Shown here: piece by piece, positions 50,425 through 62,427 of the stretch
How the letters are laid out: every line of letters starts with the position of its first letter
Position numbering within the stretch: the first letter of the stretch is position 1
Origin: Dendrophyllia cribrosa
Taxonomy: Eukaryota > Cnidaria > Anthozoa > Scleractinia > Dendrophylliidae
Length of the DNA stretch: 64,000 nt
Assembly: GCA_024195265.1 (NCBI GenBank)
Contig: JAJLRJ010000003.1
Span: 33,427,643 to 33,491,642, forward strand
Direction of reading: 5' to 3'
The notes under the pieces: model-generated
Seen by the model: only the letters and a program-made list of their open reading frames with translations
The model's database searches: none
What the model was told of the DNA's origin: nothing
Program-made: the position numbers and the translations under genes

Positions 50425-51030
50425 GAAGGTGGGTGGGACAGGGGAGTAGCGTGTTTCACGGAGAAAATTCCTAAATGTTTATCAGCTCCCTTCGTTTCCC
50501 CTCTGCAGTAAAGGGCGCCTGAAAGCAGGGAAATGCGGCTCTATTCTTTGACCTACACTTACACTTAGCTTTGCTTATTTATTGATTTTAATCTTGGTGC
50601 GATAGTAACCCCTTTACAAAGTTTATATGTAGATGTAGATATAAGCAGTTGGCTATTTCGTAAACCAAGTTTTGTGACGGGTACCTCTGCACTCGGCAGC
50701 TTTTGAATACAGCTAAAAGGTTCATTTTGACGGGAAATTATTTCCGAGAACAAAACCACGAAATATTAATCCATCCTGCTAAGACTGTGCACTTTTTTTC
50801 CTAAATATTTTGAACATAAAACATGTTTTCTTGGGTTATTGCTTCCACGCAGAACTGTGGAATATTTTTTTTTTAAATAAAGTCTTATTTGAATTGCAAA
50901 TGCATGGAAAATTAACAATTCATTTTCATTTTTTTCTTCGCACCTTCACCACGAGGAAAATGATGGAGGCTGAATGAGTTATACTCATGTTGACAGATAA
51001 TTCTAGTTTGCAAACGAAACTTTAATAATT
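50425..51030. other. intergenic stretch, nothing recognised
   Basis: No clear exon or repeat. The first coding exon of the next gene, or an upstream exon for its N-terminal part, could lie here but I could not identify one. Confidence 0.4.
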
Positions 51031-51035
51031 TTAAA

Positions 51036-53354
51036 ATGTTGTTTGAGGTCAGCAACAAAGTCATCTGCCCCAGCATGCAGACCTCGAAATTTTCTGAAGC
51101 AAAGATTTATTTTGTCAACACATGGATGTATAACGATTACTATAACTATATACTTCAGGTAAGAAAAATATTATATTGTTATTTAGTTTTCTTGTAGCAT
51201 TTATTGAGGGTTGTTTTCAAGTAATGGCTCAAACGGTCGGTTGGTTTAGTTTACACTTGTCGCTATTAAGGCTCATCTTTGTTAGTCTGCAACCGTAAAA
51301 TTTGAGCCGCCATATTTAAATAATCGGATGTGTAGTAAATAATCGTTGTATATGATTTGAGATACACATCACAGACTAACGTAATATACAACAATTTTAT
51401 CAGTCTGGTACACAGTATCTGATGCGTTGCTACTGTAAAGTATGGCAAAATAAATCGCAATTTGTTAATTATAATTTTACTTCCAACAAATCTTTAAGTT
51501 TGCAATTCATTTTTCGTGTGGCTTTAGCTTACAAGGTCAGCACGAGCGTTTTTTTTTAAAGTTTAATGCCTATAATTATTTCCTCTTTTCGCCGTTCGTT
51601 TAGGTCTCTCACAACTTTGGTAGAGAAATAGCAGAAATAGCGAGTTCTGAACAACCGAGACTCATATTGGTGGTTTGTCTGGCGGCCATGTTGGAGTCAG
51701 AAACAATAGAAGTTATTTGCATAAAAACAACGTTTTATTCCCAAAGGATGGAAGTCCATTGTTCTGACTCCCAAAATGGTCACCGTGCAAACCATCAATA
51801 TGGTTTTTTACCTGGTTATCGGTCTTCACGCACGCGATTCATTAGGTCTGTTTTTGGTGGTCGGGAGGTGGGGGGGCGGGGGGCGGGGGAGGGGTGGGGA
51901 GGGTGTTGCGGATTGAAAACTATTTTCGGCACTTCGGGTTTTAATGTTGTTTAACGACTGAACTCAGATGCAGAGTAGCTTATAATCCCAACATCTATTT
52001 CTCCAATTGAAAGCCCTTCTAAACAGACAAAAATCGATGCAAAAGTATTGCAGTACCATGAAATTTATGTGGAAGGAGAGTTTGACACCAAACTGCTGCA
52101 TAATTTTGGAATAATGATCGAAAGCGCAGCATTGGAGATTTTAGCAGGTTTTGGAGAATTAATTATTTTTGTAATATTTACAGAACCGGTGAATACTTTT
52201 TTCATGGTTCGCATGATTTGCAATCGGTCTAGAATTCAGATTTAGCAAGCATTCAGCATTGGACAGGCTTCTCCCAGAAATTTGGGTTCGTGGATTGTTT
52301 AGTCAAAGAGCACCAAGTATTTAAAATTTCAAAAGAAATTTAGGGCTTATTTATGATGACACTTCATCATATACTTCCGCACTTCTGCTCCAACGAATGT
52401 AAGCTAATTCCAGAAATTTAACACAAATGCAACGGCAAAATGTTTTCACTGGGTGTGATTTTGTTCAAAAAGTGGGGTTCATTTAAGCTCGATTATTAAA
52501 AAAAATATTTTTTTCCCACTTAAATCGAATTCTATCATATTATTGCTAAATAATAGCTGTAAGTTTTCACAAAGTTTTACAGGCATTGTTTTAGCGCCGA
52601 AAAAAAGTTATAACCCAAAGTTTGTCATAGACGAGTGCGCCCGAAATAACAACAGAGCCACTAATAATAGCTTGTTACCTTCTTGTGACATAACGATCTT
52701 AATCACAAGCACCGTCATTCATGATCACTGTCTTTTAGGGCTTAGTCTCAGTAGGAGCGACAAAAAGCATAATTGTTAGAGCGCATCCAATCGAGATAAT
52801 AATAATAATAATAACTATTAATATCTCTCTCTCCAGGTAAATGTCAGACAGACTCAGAATGGAAGAATGTGACAGGCACCATCAACCTCATCATGAATTG
52901 TTTCAGGAGGTGAGATTTGGAAAAGCATTTCACGATTAGAAGTAGATCTTATGGGTTCGTGTCTGAAAAGTACAACAAATGGTTTCATGACTCTCAGGGA
53001 TAGTCAAGAGAGCAAAAAACGCGAGAGCGCGTCGCGAGGAGACGTGACTCATCGGCGTGTTACAACCGCGCGACTTGCACTGCCTAGAATCGCCTCCAAC
53101 GAGTAAGCGCAATTCCTTCGGATGTTTCGCTAACCCTGCATGGAAGAAACAAGAAAGACCAATCATAGTCTGAAAAAATTAAACGGGTAAAAAATACCAT
53201 ATATTTTGTTCCAGTAAATGTCAGGGTGTGGGTGGAGGCTTCAGTCCCGTTTAACTTCCGATCTATGATTCTTTAGTTAGATCTGATAGACACATTACCC
53301 AGCGAATACGTATACTTATAGTTTTCTTCTTTTAGGCTAAACACAGAAATATGA
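51036..53354 (+). CDS. small multi-exon gene, tentatively globin-like
   Basis: Five segments join in phase: 51036-51158, 51604-51669, 52027-52147, 52837-52909 and 53336-53354 (TGA), giving 133 residues. Junctions are good GT-AG sites (GTAAGA, GTGGTT, GTTTTG, GTGAGA donors). The best-supported exons are the third (VLQYHEIYVEGEFDTKLLHN) and fourth (CQTDSEWKNVTGTINLIMNC). A globin fold is suggested by His44 in VSHNFGREI and His74 in LQYHEIYVEGEF, 30 residues apart as for distal and proximal haem histidines, and by TDSEWKNV resembling the H-helix start. The N-terminal helices are not clear, the first exon may begin upstream of 51036, and the intron after the third exon is not at the classic G7 site. 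It could be another family. Confidence 0.45.
51671..51794. mobile_element. MITE abutting an exon of the globin-like gene
   Basis: TGGTTTGTCTGGCGGCCATG at the left and the inverted GGTCACCGTGCAAACCA at the right. It begins at the predicted donor of the exon ending at 51669, so the donor GT is effectively supplied by or next to the element. Same family as 47758-47960. Confidence 0.65.
52790..52816 (+). repeat. ATA microsatellite
   Basis: About seven ATA repeats lie directly before the pyrimidine-rich acceptor of the exon at 52837. Confidence 0.8.
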
Positions 53355-53590
53355 AATCATAGAAGAGCTTCCATCAAGTTCGATATGATAATGTTTAAAG
53401 AGGTGAGTTGGTTGAAAAGCTTTAAAAGATACTCCGTAACTTCTGTAGTGAGGGATTACCAAAACGAAAATGGAAACTGAAATGATAAGATAAATTAGCC
53501 ACGAAAGGATATTCAGAAAGTGACGTTTCTAGCGCTAACTCGTCATCATTCGCATTCCATTTCATTCTATTCGTGAAGCGTCAGCCCTTT

Positions 53591-53700
53591 GTGATTCGCT
53601 CTGACGAAGGACTAGCGCTCGAAACGTCAGCTTTTGAATCTTGTTACGGTGGCCAATTTGCATTAGGTAACTCAGTCGATAGAAAAAACGTCGTGTCTAC
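53591..53700 (+). repeat. Penelope-associated repeat with hammerhead-like core
   Basis: CTGACGA (53601-53607), a helix II-like segment (53608-53620), GAAA (53621-53624) and CGTC (53625-53628) are framed by GATTC+GCT upstream (53593-53600) and AGC+TTTT+GAATC downstream (53629-53640), which pair as an interrupted helix I. Hammerhead motifs are known in Penelope-like elements. The A at 53608 and a mismatch in helix II weaken the match. Confidence 0.45.
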
Positions 53701-55310
53701 CTTTTCGATATCCAAAACGCGATGGCATTTATTGATATTTTTTGTTTTATTTCTGTGCAGGATACAAGGAAACTAAAAACAGAGTCAGAATCAAGCAAGG
53801 AAGAAGAAAAGACAATGAACTTAAACAAAGAAAGAGGTAGAGAAACTAGTTTTACTTTAATCGCAGCTCAAAGATTACCATTTTTTATTTTTTTAAATTC
53901 GAATATAATTTTCACCGTTTAGTCGAGATATAGTGTAACACATATATAACACTCTTCGCCGCGCGGTTTAACGAACAAATTCCAGTACCAACTGATAGCA
54001 CAAAGAGAATGAAACCTCGGAATCGAATAACTGCATTGTTTAATGATCTTTAATCCATACGTTTCTCCTTGACAGAAAGAGAAAATACTATATAAATGTC
54101 CAGGGAACAGTTAAGCAATTTCAACTGCAAGGATTAATGCCAAAGTAGAATCACAAATTCCGTATATTTTATCGGCGTGCAATGTCGGCCGCTAGTATGT
54201 CGTCAGCAAGGACGTTAATATAAAATCAAGGCGAATTGACAAAAAGTTCAGTTTCACGGTTTTCATCAAAAGTAAGTAGGAGAAGATAAGACTCGCTTTC
54301 TAAGTGGAAATATCAGGCCTTTTTCTGCTCTCAAGCATACCTGTGGCTGTAAAAAAAAAAACTCCAAACAAATAAACATGCATAGCCGTTAGGTAGACAC
54401 ATGTACGCGTTGCGACCTATTTTTATAGTCATGCAATGCTGTTTTTGCCCTAACAATACCAAACGTAAAAACTCAATAAATAATTCATTTATGGACCAAT
54501 TTATTCGTAAAAATCGTACTCCGTGTTAAGTTTTCAATCAAAGTTATAAGCCATTTGCTTATTTAACATGTCAATTTTCAGTGAAGACTGGATTTTAATG
54601 CTTAAAAACGACTTCTCAGTAGAAACATGGTTTGTCAGTTCTCCGCCAGTAAAGGTTTTTAGGTTAGAAAACGATTTATCAGAGGAAGTTGACTAGAAAT
54701 TAAGTTTTTTTTTACTGTTTTCAGTAAGGGATATCTCAGTGAATATCTTGTGCCATTTTGTGTCAGTTTTTTAGGAAAAATATCTCGGCTATTTTGTCCG
54801 ATTTTTGTCATTTTAGAGACTACAACTTACATACAGAAATCAAAACGAATTTAAGGTTGAGAGGGGGGATTTGTTATAGTTTTCAGCCCAGTTCACATTT
54901 ATATATTTGTAATTTTTCATCACCTAGGATTTTAAAGTTGACAATTTCCTATTCAATTTGTAAAACTTAACAGTCGTTCGTCCTTTCAGTAATGATTTTA
55001 ACGCTGATACACACGATTGAATGACATCTATTGTCTATAGTTGACATTTTAGCTCTCTAAGTTACAGAGCAATTCATCAGCGAAAACAATAGGTCTTTTG
55101 CAGCTGTTTTTCAGTAAAACGCATACACTGTACTTAGGTTATTTTCTGGTCGATACAAGATAAATGAAGGTTACTAAGGTAACAAAACAATTTAGGCCAT
55201 TTTGCTTTTATTTGTAATATGTCACTTTTAGCAAGGATTTATATGCTACGAAACCATAACGTAGTAAAAATTGCAAGCCACTATGGCTGTTTGTCAGTTT
55301 TTAGTTACGA
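53701..55310. other. intergenic stretch with weak internal repeats
   Basis: A splice-like segment at 53761-53839 (acceptor GTGCAG, DTRKLKTESESSKEEEKTMN) could be a stray exon but does not join in phase to the preceding gene. From 54560 to 55330 phrases like TTTTCAGTAA and TTTGTCAGTTTT recur loosely, as they do at 59790-60130. Nothing firm. Confidence 0.35.
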
Positions 55311-55353
55311 TTTAACCCTCGGACGTACAAGGGGTGGGGTGCCACTCTCCCTC
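55311..55353 (+). repeat. isolated end of another TTAA-type family
   Basis: TTTAACCCTCGGACGTACAA starts here and a similar TTAACCCTCAGACGTACATG is at 19200. It looks like a piggyBac-type end; its partner end was not found. Confidence 0.4.
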
Positions 55354-55357
55354 TTAA

Positions 55358-56286
55358 GGTGACTCGCTCGAAATGCATAATGCGCTCATCTGTGACCTGG
55401 ATGCAATTTCGCAACGGAAAACGTTTGGTTATAACTTCTTTGTTTAATTTTTAATCTATTGCAATAATTCTCAGAGAGGGGGGGGGGGGGGGGGACCGAA
55501 TTGATTTTACAGTATGCTTGACATACAATTGGCGAATGCTCACAAACAATGGCTCCATTGGAGCATATATGCCTGAGAACTACATCCCAGGGTATGGTGT
55601 TACCCCCTGACGTTTCTGTTCCGATCATTACCATTCGAAAACAACGAAGCCTAAAATCTGCGTGCAAGACCATAGCGCGAATGCCGCAGTTTCGCCAAGT
55701 TGTTTATCAACCAGGAAAACACTTAGAGTGACGAAAACCGGTTCGTAAGTTGTACCAATACTACCAGTTTCTTGCCGTTATATGTTTTAGGAGCAAACTG
55801 AATAATGTATAATCTCGGTAAAATTAAGAGGAGAGCATATTAAATATTTAGCGCGTTTTCGCCAGGTGTGTTGGTCTAAAGACAAAGTCAGTAATTTTTA
55901 ATGGTTTGTAGCATTCGCAATCGAACTTGCTGTAAGGTATAACGCATGCCTATACAACATATTCTTGGTGTTGAGTGTCCACTTGGCCACATTCTAGACT
56001 ATATCAAAGGAAGTCGATTCGCAAGTTTTGAGCCAAATAAAACGGACCAATTTTTTTCTAGGAGGGCCTCAATATGAAATGAGGGGTTTGCGCAAATCCT
56101 GGTTTTGGCTCCTGTATTTATTTCAAAGAAAATCGGTTCATATTTATTAATCCATGCTTCATTAGGAGATACAAAAATAATTATTGCAATAGAGTAAAAA
56201 TCAAAGAAATTATGACCAAACGTTTGTCGTTGGGAAATTGCATCCAGGTCACAGATGAGCGCATTTTGCATTTCGAGCAAGTCACC
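55358..56286. mobile_element. TTAA-flanked element 9 with about 120-bp TIRs
   Basis: GGTGACTCGCTCGAAATGCA is inverted at the right (TGCATTTCGAGCAAGTCACC), with the match running through CTCATCTGTGACCTGGATGC. TTAA at 55354-55357 and 56287-56290. A G run of about 18 lies inside at 55477. No transposase. Confidence 0.85.
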
Positions 56287-56290
56287 TTAA

Positions 56291-57141
56291 GGTCTTTCTC
56301 AGACTTTTTTTCAAGAGCAATTATTGTTAGGACATGGCGTTTTCAGTAGCCCTCTGATTATCATCGAGGAACATTTTTGTAAAGTGTGGCGACAAAGTGC
56401 CCGCGCTAACTTTCAACATTCATGTAAAAAATGTAAAATGTAAATGTTGTTTACAGTGGACGAGCACTTAGCTATCAAGCTAATTCACAGGCACACCACT
56501 CAAATATGGAAACAAATATTGCAAATTAAATTGAACTTAACATGTTAAAAATCCCAACTGGCTAACATGCATTCAAACGCTAATATGTATTCAAACTCCA
56601 TCAAACTTTGTGACTTTTTCTAAAATTTATCTGGCAATAATTTCATAATAAAAATCATTTTGATAAACATTTTAAGTATTGTTCCACATAAGAACGATAG
56701 CAAACTTCATTGTTCTGCGGCATTGGCTCTTTCCCACATAAAATATCTTTGATTTCAAGAATAGAGGAGGACCTGATGGTTAATAATTATATTTCATTAT
56801 AAAAATAAAGAAAATCCATTTGCGTCAAATAAATTTTAGGAAATGTTCGTGCTTAACCAATCAGAATAGCAGAAGACAATAGCTAATAATCTTGCTTCTT
56901 TGATGAAGTTCCCCAAATACAATTTCTTTTAAAAATTGTATGTTGTGCGATTGGGTCTCAAATTACTTGAAACCTTAGACAAAATGCACCTTAGACAAAA
57001 TGCACCTTGAACCTTAACTTTTTAGCGGTTTTTGAGTCTAGACCAATGAGATCACTAGTTTTAACAATGAAAATTCTTGACATTCCATCGTGTTTGACAT
57101 TCCATTGCCGTTGGCGCTATCCTTCTTATGCCGATCATTAC
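56291..57141. other. intergenic stretch, nothing recognised
   Basis: AT-rich sequence with a doubled TTAGACAAAATGCACCTT at about 56976-57010. No gene evidence. Confidence 0.4.
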
Positions 57142-57142
57142 T

Positions 57143-57293
57143 TAACAAGAAAATTAACGATATGAAAACTACATGACGTTTTCGATGACTTCATGTCATC
57201 ATTGCCGTTACCCTCAATTTATTAATTAATTCGACAATGATGACATGAAGTCATCGAAACGTCATGTAGTTTTCATATCGTTAATTTTCTTGT
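57143..57293. mobile_element. near-perfect hairpin element, 151 bp
   Basis: The arms 57143-57204 and 57235-57293 are inverted copies (AAATTAACGATATGAAAACT; ATGACTTCATGTCATCATTG-type) with about one base difference and a 30-bp loop. Confidence 0.85.
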
Positions 57294-57299
57294 CAAAAA

Positions 57300-58440
57300 T
57301 AATTTCATATGTCAATTTATTGATCACGTGACTTGATGTTTCCATGGCAACAAGATTTTGACAGCATGTTTTTTGAAATTTGCATATTTGTACCTTTGAA
57401 TGAAGAAAAACAATACTTATTGGTATAACTTTTATATTTTACGTCATTTAACGTTTATTTATTGGTTTTGATTAATTTTGAGTCAATTTGGACGGTTTTT
57501 GAGAGGTTTTAAAAAATTTCAGAAATCCAAGATGGAGGATCCAAGATGGCGGCCGTATAACTAATTACCTAATAATATCGTTCCATTGTGCAGACCGCAA
57601 AGGAGACGGTTTTGGACGTACTTTGTACCCTCTAGGTTTCATTGTCATAACCTTAATGTTTTTGAAGTTATGAGGGGGGGGGGGGGGGGGGGGGGCGGAG
57701 GGCGACCCCAGGCTCAGGAACTCAAAAAAGCCCAGGCTGAATAGGGTTAAGGGTTTACATATTTCAAACAATTTCTACCTAAACGCAATTAATGCCCCTT
57801 GTTTTCTCTTTTAATTGTGTCTTTTAGTTTTATAATTGTTCTAATTCCTGTTAGATTATTATCATTTTATAATTGATCGATTTTCAGTTATTCGTTTACA
57901 ATAAGGTGCTAGCCTCTACGGTTACAAAAACACTTTTTTTTATTGAAAACTCAGACCAGTTTTTAATACTCTGTGGAAATCGTGGATTAATCGGTCGGTC
58001 TATTTGTAATTTTCACCAGGGGTTTCTGATGTTAGGAAAATATTTCTCAAAAAAGCATTTAAGGTTATTTTATCCGTCTGTCTGGTATTAGGTTAGTTGA
58101 AGTGTCCCGCCAAAATATTGCAATTTCTGCAATTTCTCTTTAATTTCCTAATTCCCATGTTACATTCCCAAATACCACTAAATATACAACTAAATTGGAT
58201 GAAAAGTTTCCACAAAGCAAAGCAGAACAATTATTTTGGGAATAAAGTGCAAGATTACAAGGATGGAAGTGGATTACAGTTCGTCTATTCGGTTCTTATA
58301 TTATTTCGTGACAGGCGGTCCAAAAATAAAAATTGCCAATCTGGTGGAGCTTCGTGTTTTTTCAGGCGTTAATTTGTTTCTTTAGGTATTATTTCTTTGT
58401 TTTTCATGGTGATTTTTTCTTCCTGTTTCAATACAATATT
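57300..58440. other. intergenic stretch with a long G run
   Basis: A G run of about 22 sits at 57674-57695. A diverged copy of the 50214-50420 repeat lies at about 58090-58360 (CCACTAAATATACAACTAA, TGCAAGATTACAAGGATGGA). No gene. Confidence 0.5.
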
Positions 58441-58774
58441 AACAGAGGCGTAACTAGTGTTTTTTATAATGTACGCGCAGAGAGACAAATTTAAGCGCCG
58501 AAGACGCGTTATTATAGGGGGTTCTGGGGATCTGGGGTCTCGTAAATACTATTTACGGCCATTTCCGTGATGTATTTGTTACATGCAGACTCATTTTTTG
58601 GACGGTGGTTTCATATGTTTTGAGCATTCCTTCTTTGCTGAAACCTTCGAAATATCCAATGAAGACAGTGAGCACAGTACATGTCTTAACAGAAGTTTTA
58701 TTTTTTTACAATTTGGAGAAATACTTTACAAACGCTCACGTTTGTGTGTTTAAGTGCTTGATACAGATCCTTTA

Positions 58775-58933
58775 ATAGCCCAATTTCGATATATTAAAAT
58801 TCAACTTGAAACAAAAGACATCACTACGAGGCTTAGGGGAATAAACCATACAAATCCCTGCTATCATTCCCCTAAGCCTCGTAGTGATGTCTTTTGTTTC
58901 AAGTTGAATTTTAATATATCGAAATTGGGCTAT
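58775..58933. mobile_element. perfect 67-bp-arm hairpin
   Basis: The arms 58775-58841 and 58867-58933 are exact reverse complements, 67 of 67, around a 25-bp loop. Both strands therefore show the same peptide IKIQLETKDITTRLRG. It is either a very young foldback insertion or a structure kept by gene conversion. Confidence 0.9.
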
Positions 58934-59303
58934 TTGTCCAATTTGATTTTTGGTCTGACGCAGTGGCGGCCAGAAAGCTAGACTGAAAGACAAGACACCC
59001 TTTCTTACATAATCTCAAAGAATGCTTGCTTCAAGTACAGTGTACATCATATCTCAAATCATGAAATCTTAATTTGAAGACCGGAGAATATGGAGTCCCC
59101 GATTTTGAATGAGAATAAAAAAAGGTGGGACGACTCCAATTCCTAAAAGACGGAACTGCGGAAAATCCGGCCATTTCCATGATGTATTTGTTAAGAAGTA
59201 AAAAAGTTAAACGACTCATTTTTAAACATATTTTTAGTTAAGCAGTATGTATTTTAGTAACGACCATCAGCTCAGCTGTCTGCGCAGCCATATAAGGATT
59301 GTT

Positions 59304-59579
59304 TTACAAACAAAAAGACAAACGCCTATCATTGGCATTTGCAAAATCGCTGACGACTTTATCAATGTCAACTTCCTTGTGTTTGTGAACGCAGTGCAGA
59401 ATTGCGAGAAAGGATAATCTCCCATCACTCATTGTGCCGCGTAGTTGGGTTTTCAGTCGTTTCATGCCACTAAAGCTGCGCTCTGTAGCGCATGTAGAGA
59501 CAACTTTGTAACCTTTTTTAATGCGCAGAATAACCAAGATATACCTTGCTTTGTCTCGCTAAATTTAGCGATCTCCGCT
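59304..59579 (-). pseudogene. hAT transposase C-terminal dimerisation fragment
   Basis: The minus-strand frame reads STCATERSFSGMKRLKTQLR, GTMSDGRLSFLAILH and a DIDKVVSDFANANDRRL end, the hAT C-terminal domain (consensus TxxxERxFSxLxxIKxxLRxxM...RLxxLxxL). The zinc finger and catalytic core are missing. Confidence 0.8.
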
Positions 59580-59674
59580 CATGCAATGAAAAGTTTTTTA
59601 TTTTTTATTTTCAATTTTTTCGATTTCAAGTGTACGCACTTAAGTATGTGCGTATATGTTAGCTACGCCCCCTG

Positions 59675-61200
59675 ATATAGCAATGTTTTTAGTTTAAGTC
59701 TATAGGCGATTCTGTCTGTTTAGAACTCTGTACTTGTTTTTAGCTTAGATCTTGTCACAAGTCACTTTTCTGGTAGGCATTTTCTTAGTTTGTTTTGTTT
59801 CGACCTTGATAATAGCTGTTTGTCAAGTTTTCAGCAAGGGGTTAAGGCTACGAATCGACTGATTTTTGAAAATTGTAGTTCATTTTTCAGTTTCGGTGTT
59901 TCCCTTTTATCTTTAAAGTTATTCAAATTAAAAAGCAATTCGTTTATAGTTTTTTTGTCTGTTTCCAAGAGATTTTGCTTGTCAGATTGCAGTGTGAAAT
60001 TTGAAAGCCAGGTAAGGCTATGAATAGATTACTTATTGGAAAAAGTCGTTCATTTTGTCAGTTCCAATCTTTTTCTTTTTAATGTCAACAAGGATTTTAA
60101 ATGATCTCACAGTGAAAATCGATAACAATAATCACAATAAAGCCCATTCTTAAAAATGATGAACTGTGTACAATTCAGAAATTTCTCATCTGTTATCGAT
60201 AGGAGAATCTTTGTTTGCAATTATTGCCTTGTTAGCATATGCGCATCATTCTCTAATCCAGCTACAAAAAGATAAACTCCTCATTTTGAAAGGGTTTAAC
60301 ACAATTAGCCTTCCCTGGAAATTTGAGCGTGATATTATAGATACTCTTCGTGCTATGCGGTTTAAGAACTCAAATTATTACAAAGAACCGAATGTATGGC
60401 TCATTAGCACTTTTTGAAGGTTGATATTGTGTTAAACATTACATGCATAAAGAGCTAAAAGTTGCATAGATTACTAACTAAAGTCAGTTGTTATTTAACA
60501 CGGTGCCTTCTCTACGTAAATTCGTATGCTACTAACGTTAACGTCATCAAACATTCGTCTACAAAGGTTTCAAGTCCAAGCCTGAACTATTTTTTCAACT
60601 GCTTGATTACGCTTGCTAGCATTGAATTACTACGCCGACGAGGATAATCAGTTTAACTCCAGCGTTTTAAGGCTGCGAACTGGCTCTAAATTTTGTTTCA
60701 TGTTTTCACCTTTCATAAATATTAAACAAGATTTCTCAGTGTAAATACTAGGCCGTTGTTAAGGACTAAATTTACAGTTAAAACAACTCCCCGTTATTGC
60801 GGCCCTTTGTCAGTTTGTAATAAATAGGTATGTTGATCGTGGTATCTGGTTTATCAGCTTTCCCCGTTAAGAGTTTTGGGTTCTTAACAATCAGCAGTAG
60901 TTTTTATTGACTTTCCACATTTTGCGTTCAAGTACGTTTGTTATATCTGTGTTACACTGCATCAGTACCTAAAGGCAATCTACACGGTACAAAGTGCCAA
61001 AATCGTAGGTATTTTTTATCGATTTCCGATTGTATGTAGCAGTCATTAAATTTATAGCTCACAAAGCAACTTGACCTTTTTATTTTTGGAAAAAAATCTG
61101 TAACTACTCAATACAATTTTTTAAGTCAATTTCTGAAAATCTGTGATTATTTCAATGTCAATTGTTGATAAAAGAGCTTATTTTACTCAACTTGTTCAAA
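59675..61200. other. intergenic stretch, loosely repetitive
   Basis: Diverged phrases (GGCTACGAATCGACTG / GGCTATGAATAGATTA; TTTCAG-rich stretches) recur at roughly 170-bp spacing at 59820-60050, an old local duplication. No coding region recognised. Confidence 0.4.
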
Positions 61201-61575
61201 TATTTTGCCATGGTAATCGCTGTTCAAATTTCTAAAATTTTCCCGCCAAAAGACTTAGAAAAATACGGGCGCCCAAAATACGCATGCGCCGTTTTTTTTT
61301 AAAGTTTTCTAAGCTCCTTTATAATTTAATGTTGTATTAAATAAATAATTAGAAGTCAATAAAAAAGTTGTTTCAGTTTCATTGTATTCTTTATTCTCTT
61401 TCTTATTTATATTGTACAATGCTTATTCAATGACTTAATTAATTAAGTACAAATCATTTAACTAATTAAAAGGTGTGACAAAATTTTTCTTCCTATATAT
61501 ACTAAGTCTTTTGGCGGGAAAATTTGGAAAAATTTGCACAGCGTTTCCCCTGGTAACAATTTTGGCAAAAAAATT
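61201..61575. mobile_element. TIR element with AAATTTTCCCGCCAAAAGAC arms
   Basis: The left arm 61201-61263 (ATTTTGCCATGGTAATCGCT, then AAATTTTCCCGCCAAAAGAC) is inverted at 61503-61575. The interior is AT-rich. Confidence 0.7.
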
Positions 61576-62033
61576 AAAGGAGTAACCCTTCAAAACTTTT
61601 TGATCAAAAACAATTTTCAAGGAGGACAAAATCTCGTGGAAAGAACCTTACAATTTAACGCCGGTTTTCACAAGGGACATAAGTATAAGAAAAAGAAACA
61701 CTCTTTCTTCTTATGTGGTCTCATTAGGAAATAACGCGAAATAACATAATCACAAGGAAAACGACCAAGTTTTTTTTCCTTGTGTCTATGCTTATGCAGT
61801 GTCAATTCCAACGAAGACAGCATAAGAAGAACAAGTGTGTTCATCCTTCATGTTTGTACTAATTTTTCTCTCACCAGAGCTAGAGAAAACTAGTGTAAAT
61901 CTTTAAAATTCTTGCACGAGACATTTTATACATGAAGGAATATAGAAGAAACGTGGCAAGCTGTAAATTAAAATTGTTTGTATAGTAGATAAAACGTTTT
62001 GGATAACGAAAATTAAAGCTTAAGTTCTCTTAA

Positions 62034-62427
62034 AGGGAATCGCCATTGTCAGAACAAATTGACGTTAAATTGTTGGAAATAAAGTCGAAATTTATAATTT
62101 CAGTGTACAAATAAAATGGATATAAATATCGCATATTTTCGCTTTTAAATTTCCCGCGCGCCGCCATTTTGAATATTTATGACGTGTTACGGTTGCCGCT
62201 ATTGTTAAGAATCGAAGTTCTTTTGTATGCAACAATAGGACAACCGTAACACGTCATAAATATTCAAAATGGCGGCGCGCGGGAAATTTAAAAGCGAAAA
62301 TAGGCGATATTCGTATCCATTTTTTTGTACACTAAAATTATATTTGCACCTGTTTTTTAAAAATGTTTAAATTAGACTTTATTTCCAACAATTTCACGTC
62401 AATTTGTTATAACAATGGAGGTTCCCT
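62034..62427. mobile_element. TTAA-flanked element 10, almost a full palindrome
   Basis: AGGGAATCGCCATTGTCAGA and the inverted TATAACAATGGAGGTTCCCT, between TTAA at 62030-62033 and 62428-62431. The arms extend to the middle (GCGCGCCGCCATTTTGAATA inverted as TATTCAAAATGGCGGCGCGC), leaving a short centre. Confidence 0.88.

Larger units (their letters stand above)
58443..59674 (-). mobile_element. hAT transposon remnant
   Basis: CAGAGGCGTAACTA at the left and the inverted TAGCTACGCCCCCTG at the right are hAT-type ends. The interior keeps a C-terminal transposase fragment on the minus strand, a repeated GGCCATTTCCATGATGTATT segment (58556, 59170) and a nested perfect hairpin. The eight-base duplication is no longer identical (AATATTAA versus ATATAGCA). 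Confidence 0.7.

Noticed and set aside
53761..53839. Exon-like segment DTRKLKTESESSKEEEKTMN between AG and GT
   Set aside because: It does not continue the preceding gene in phase (an early stop results) and has no other partner exon in view.
58754..58993. Plus and minus frames with the same peptide
   Set aside because: A consequence of the perfect 67-bp palindrome.
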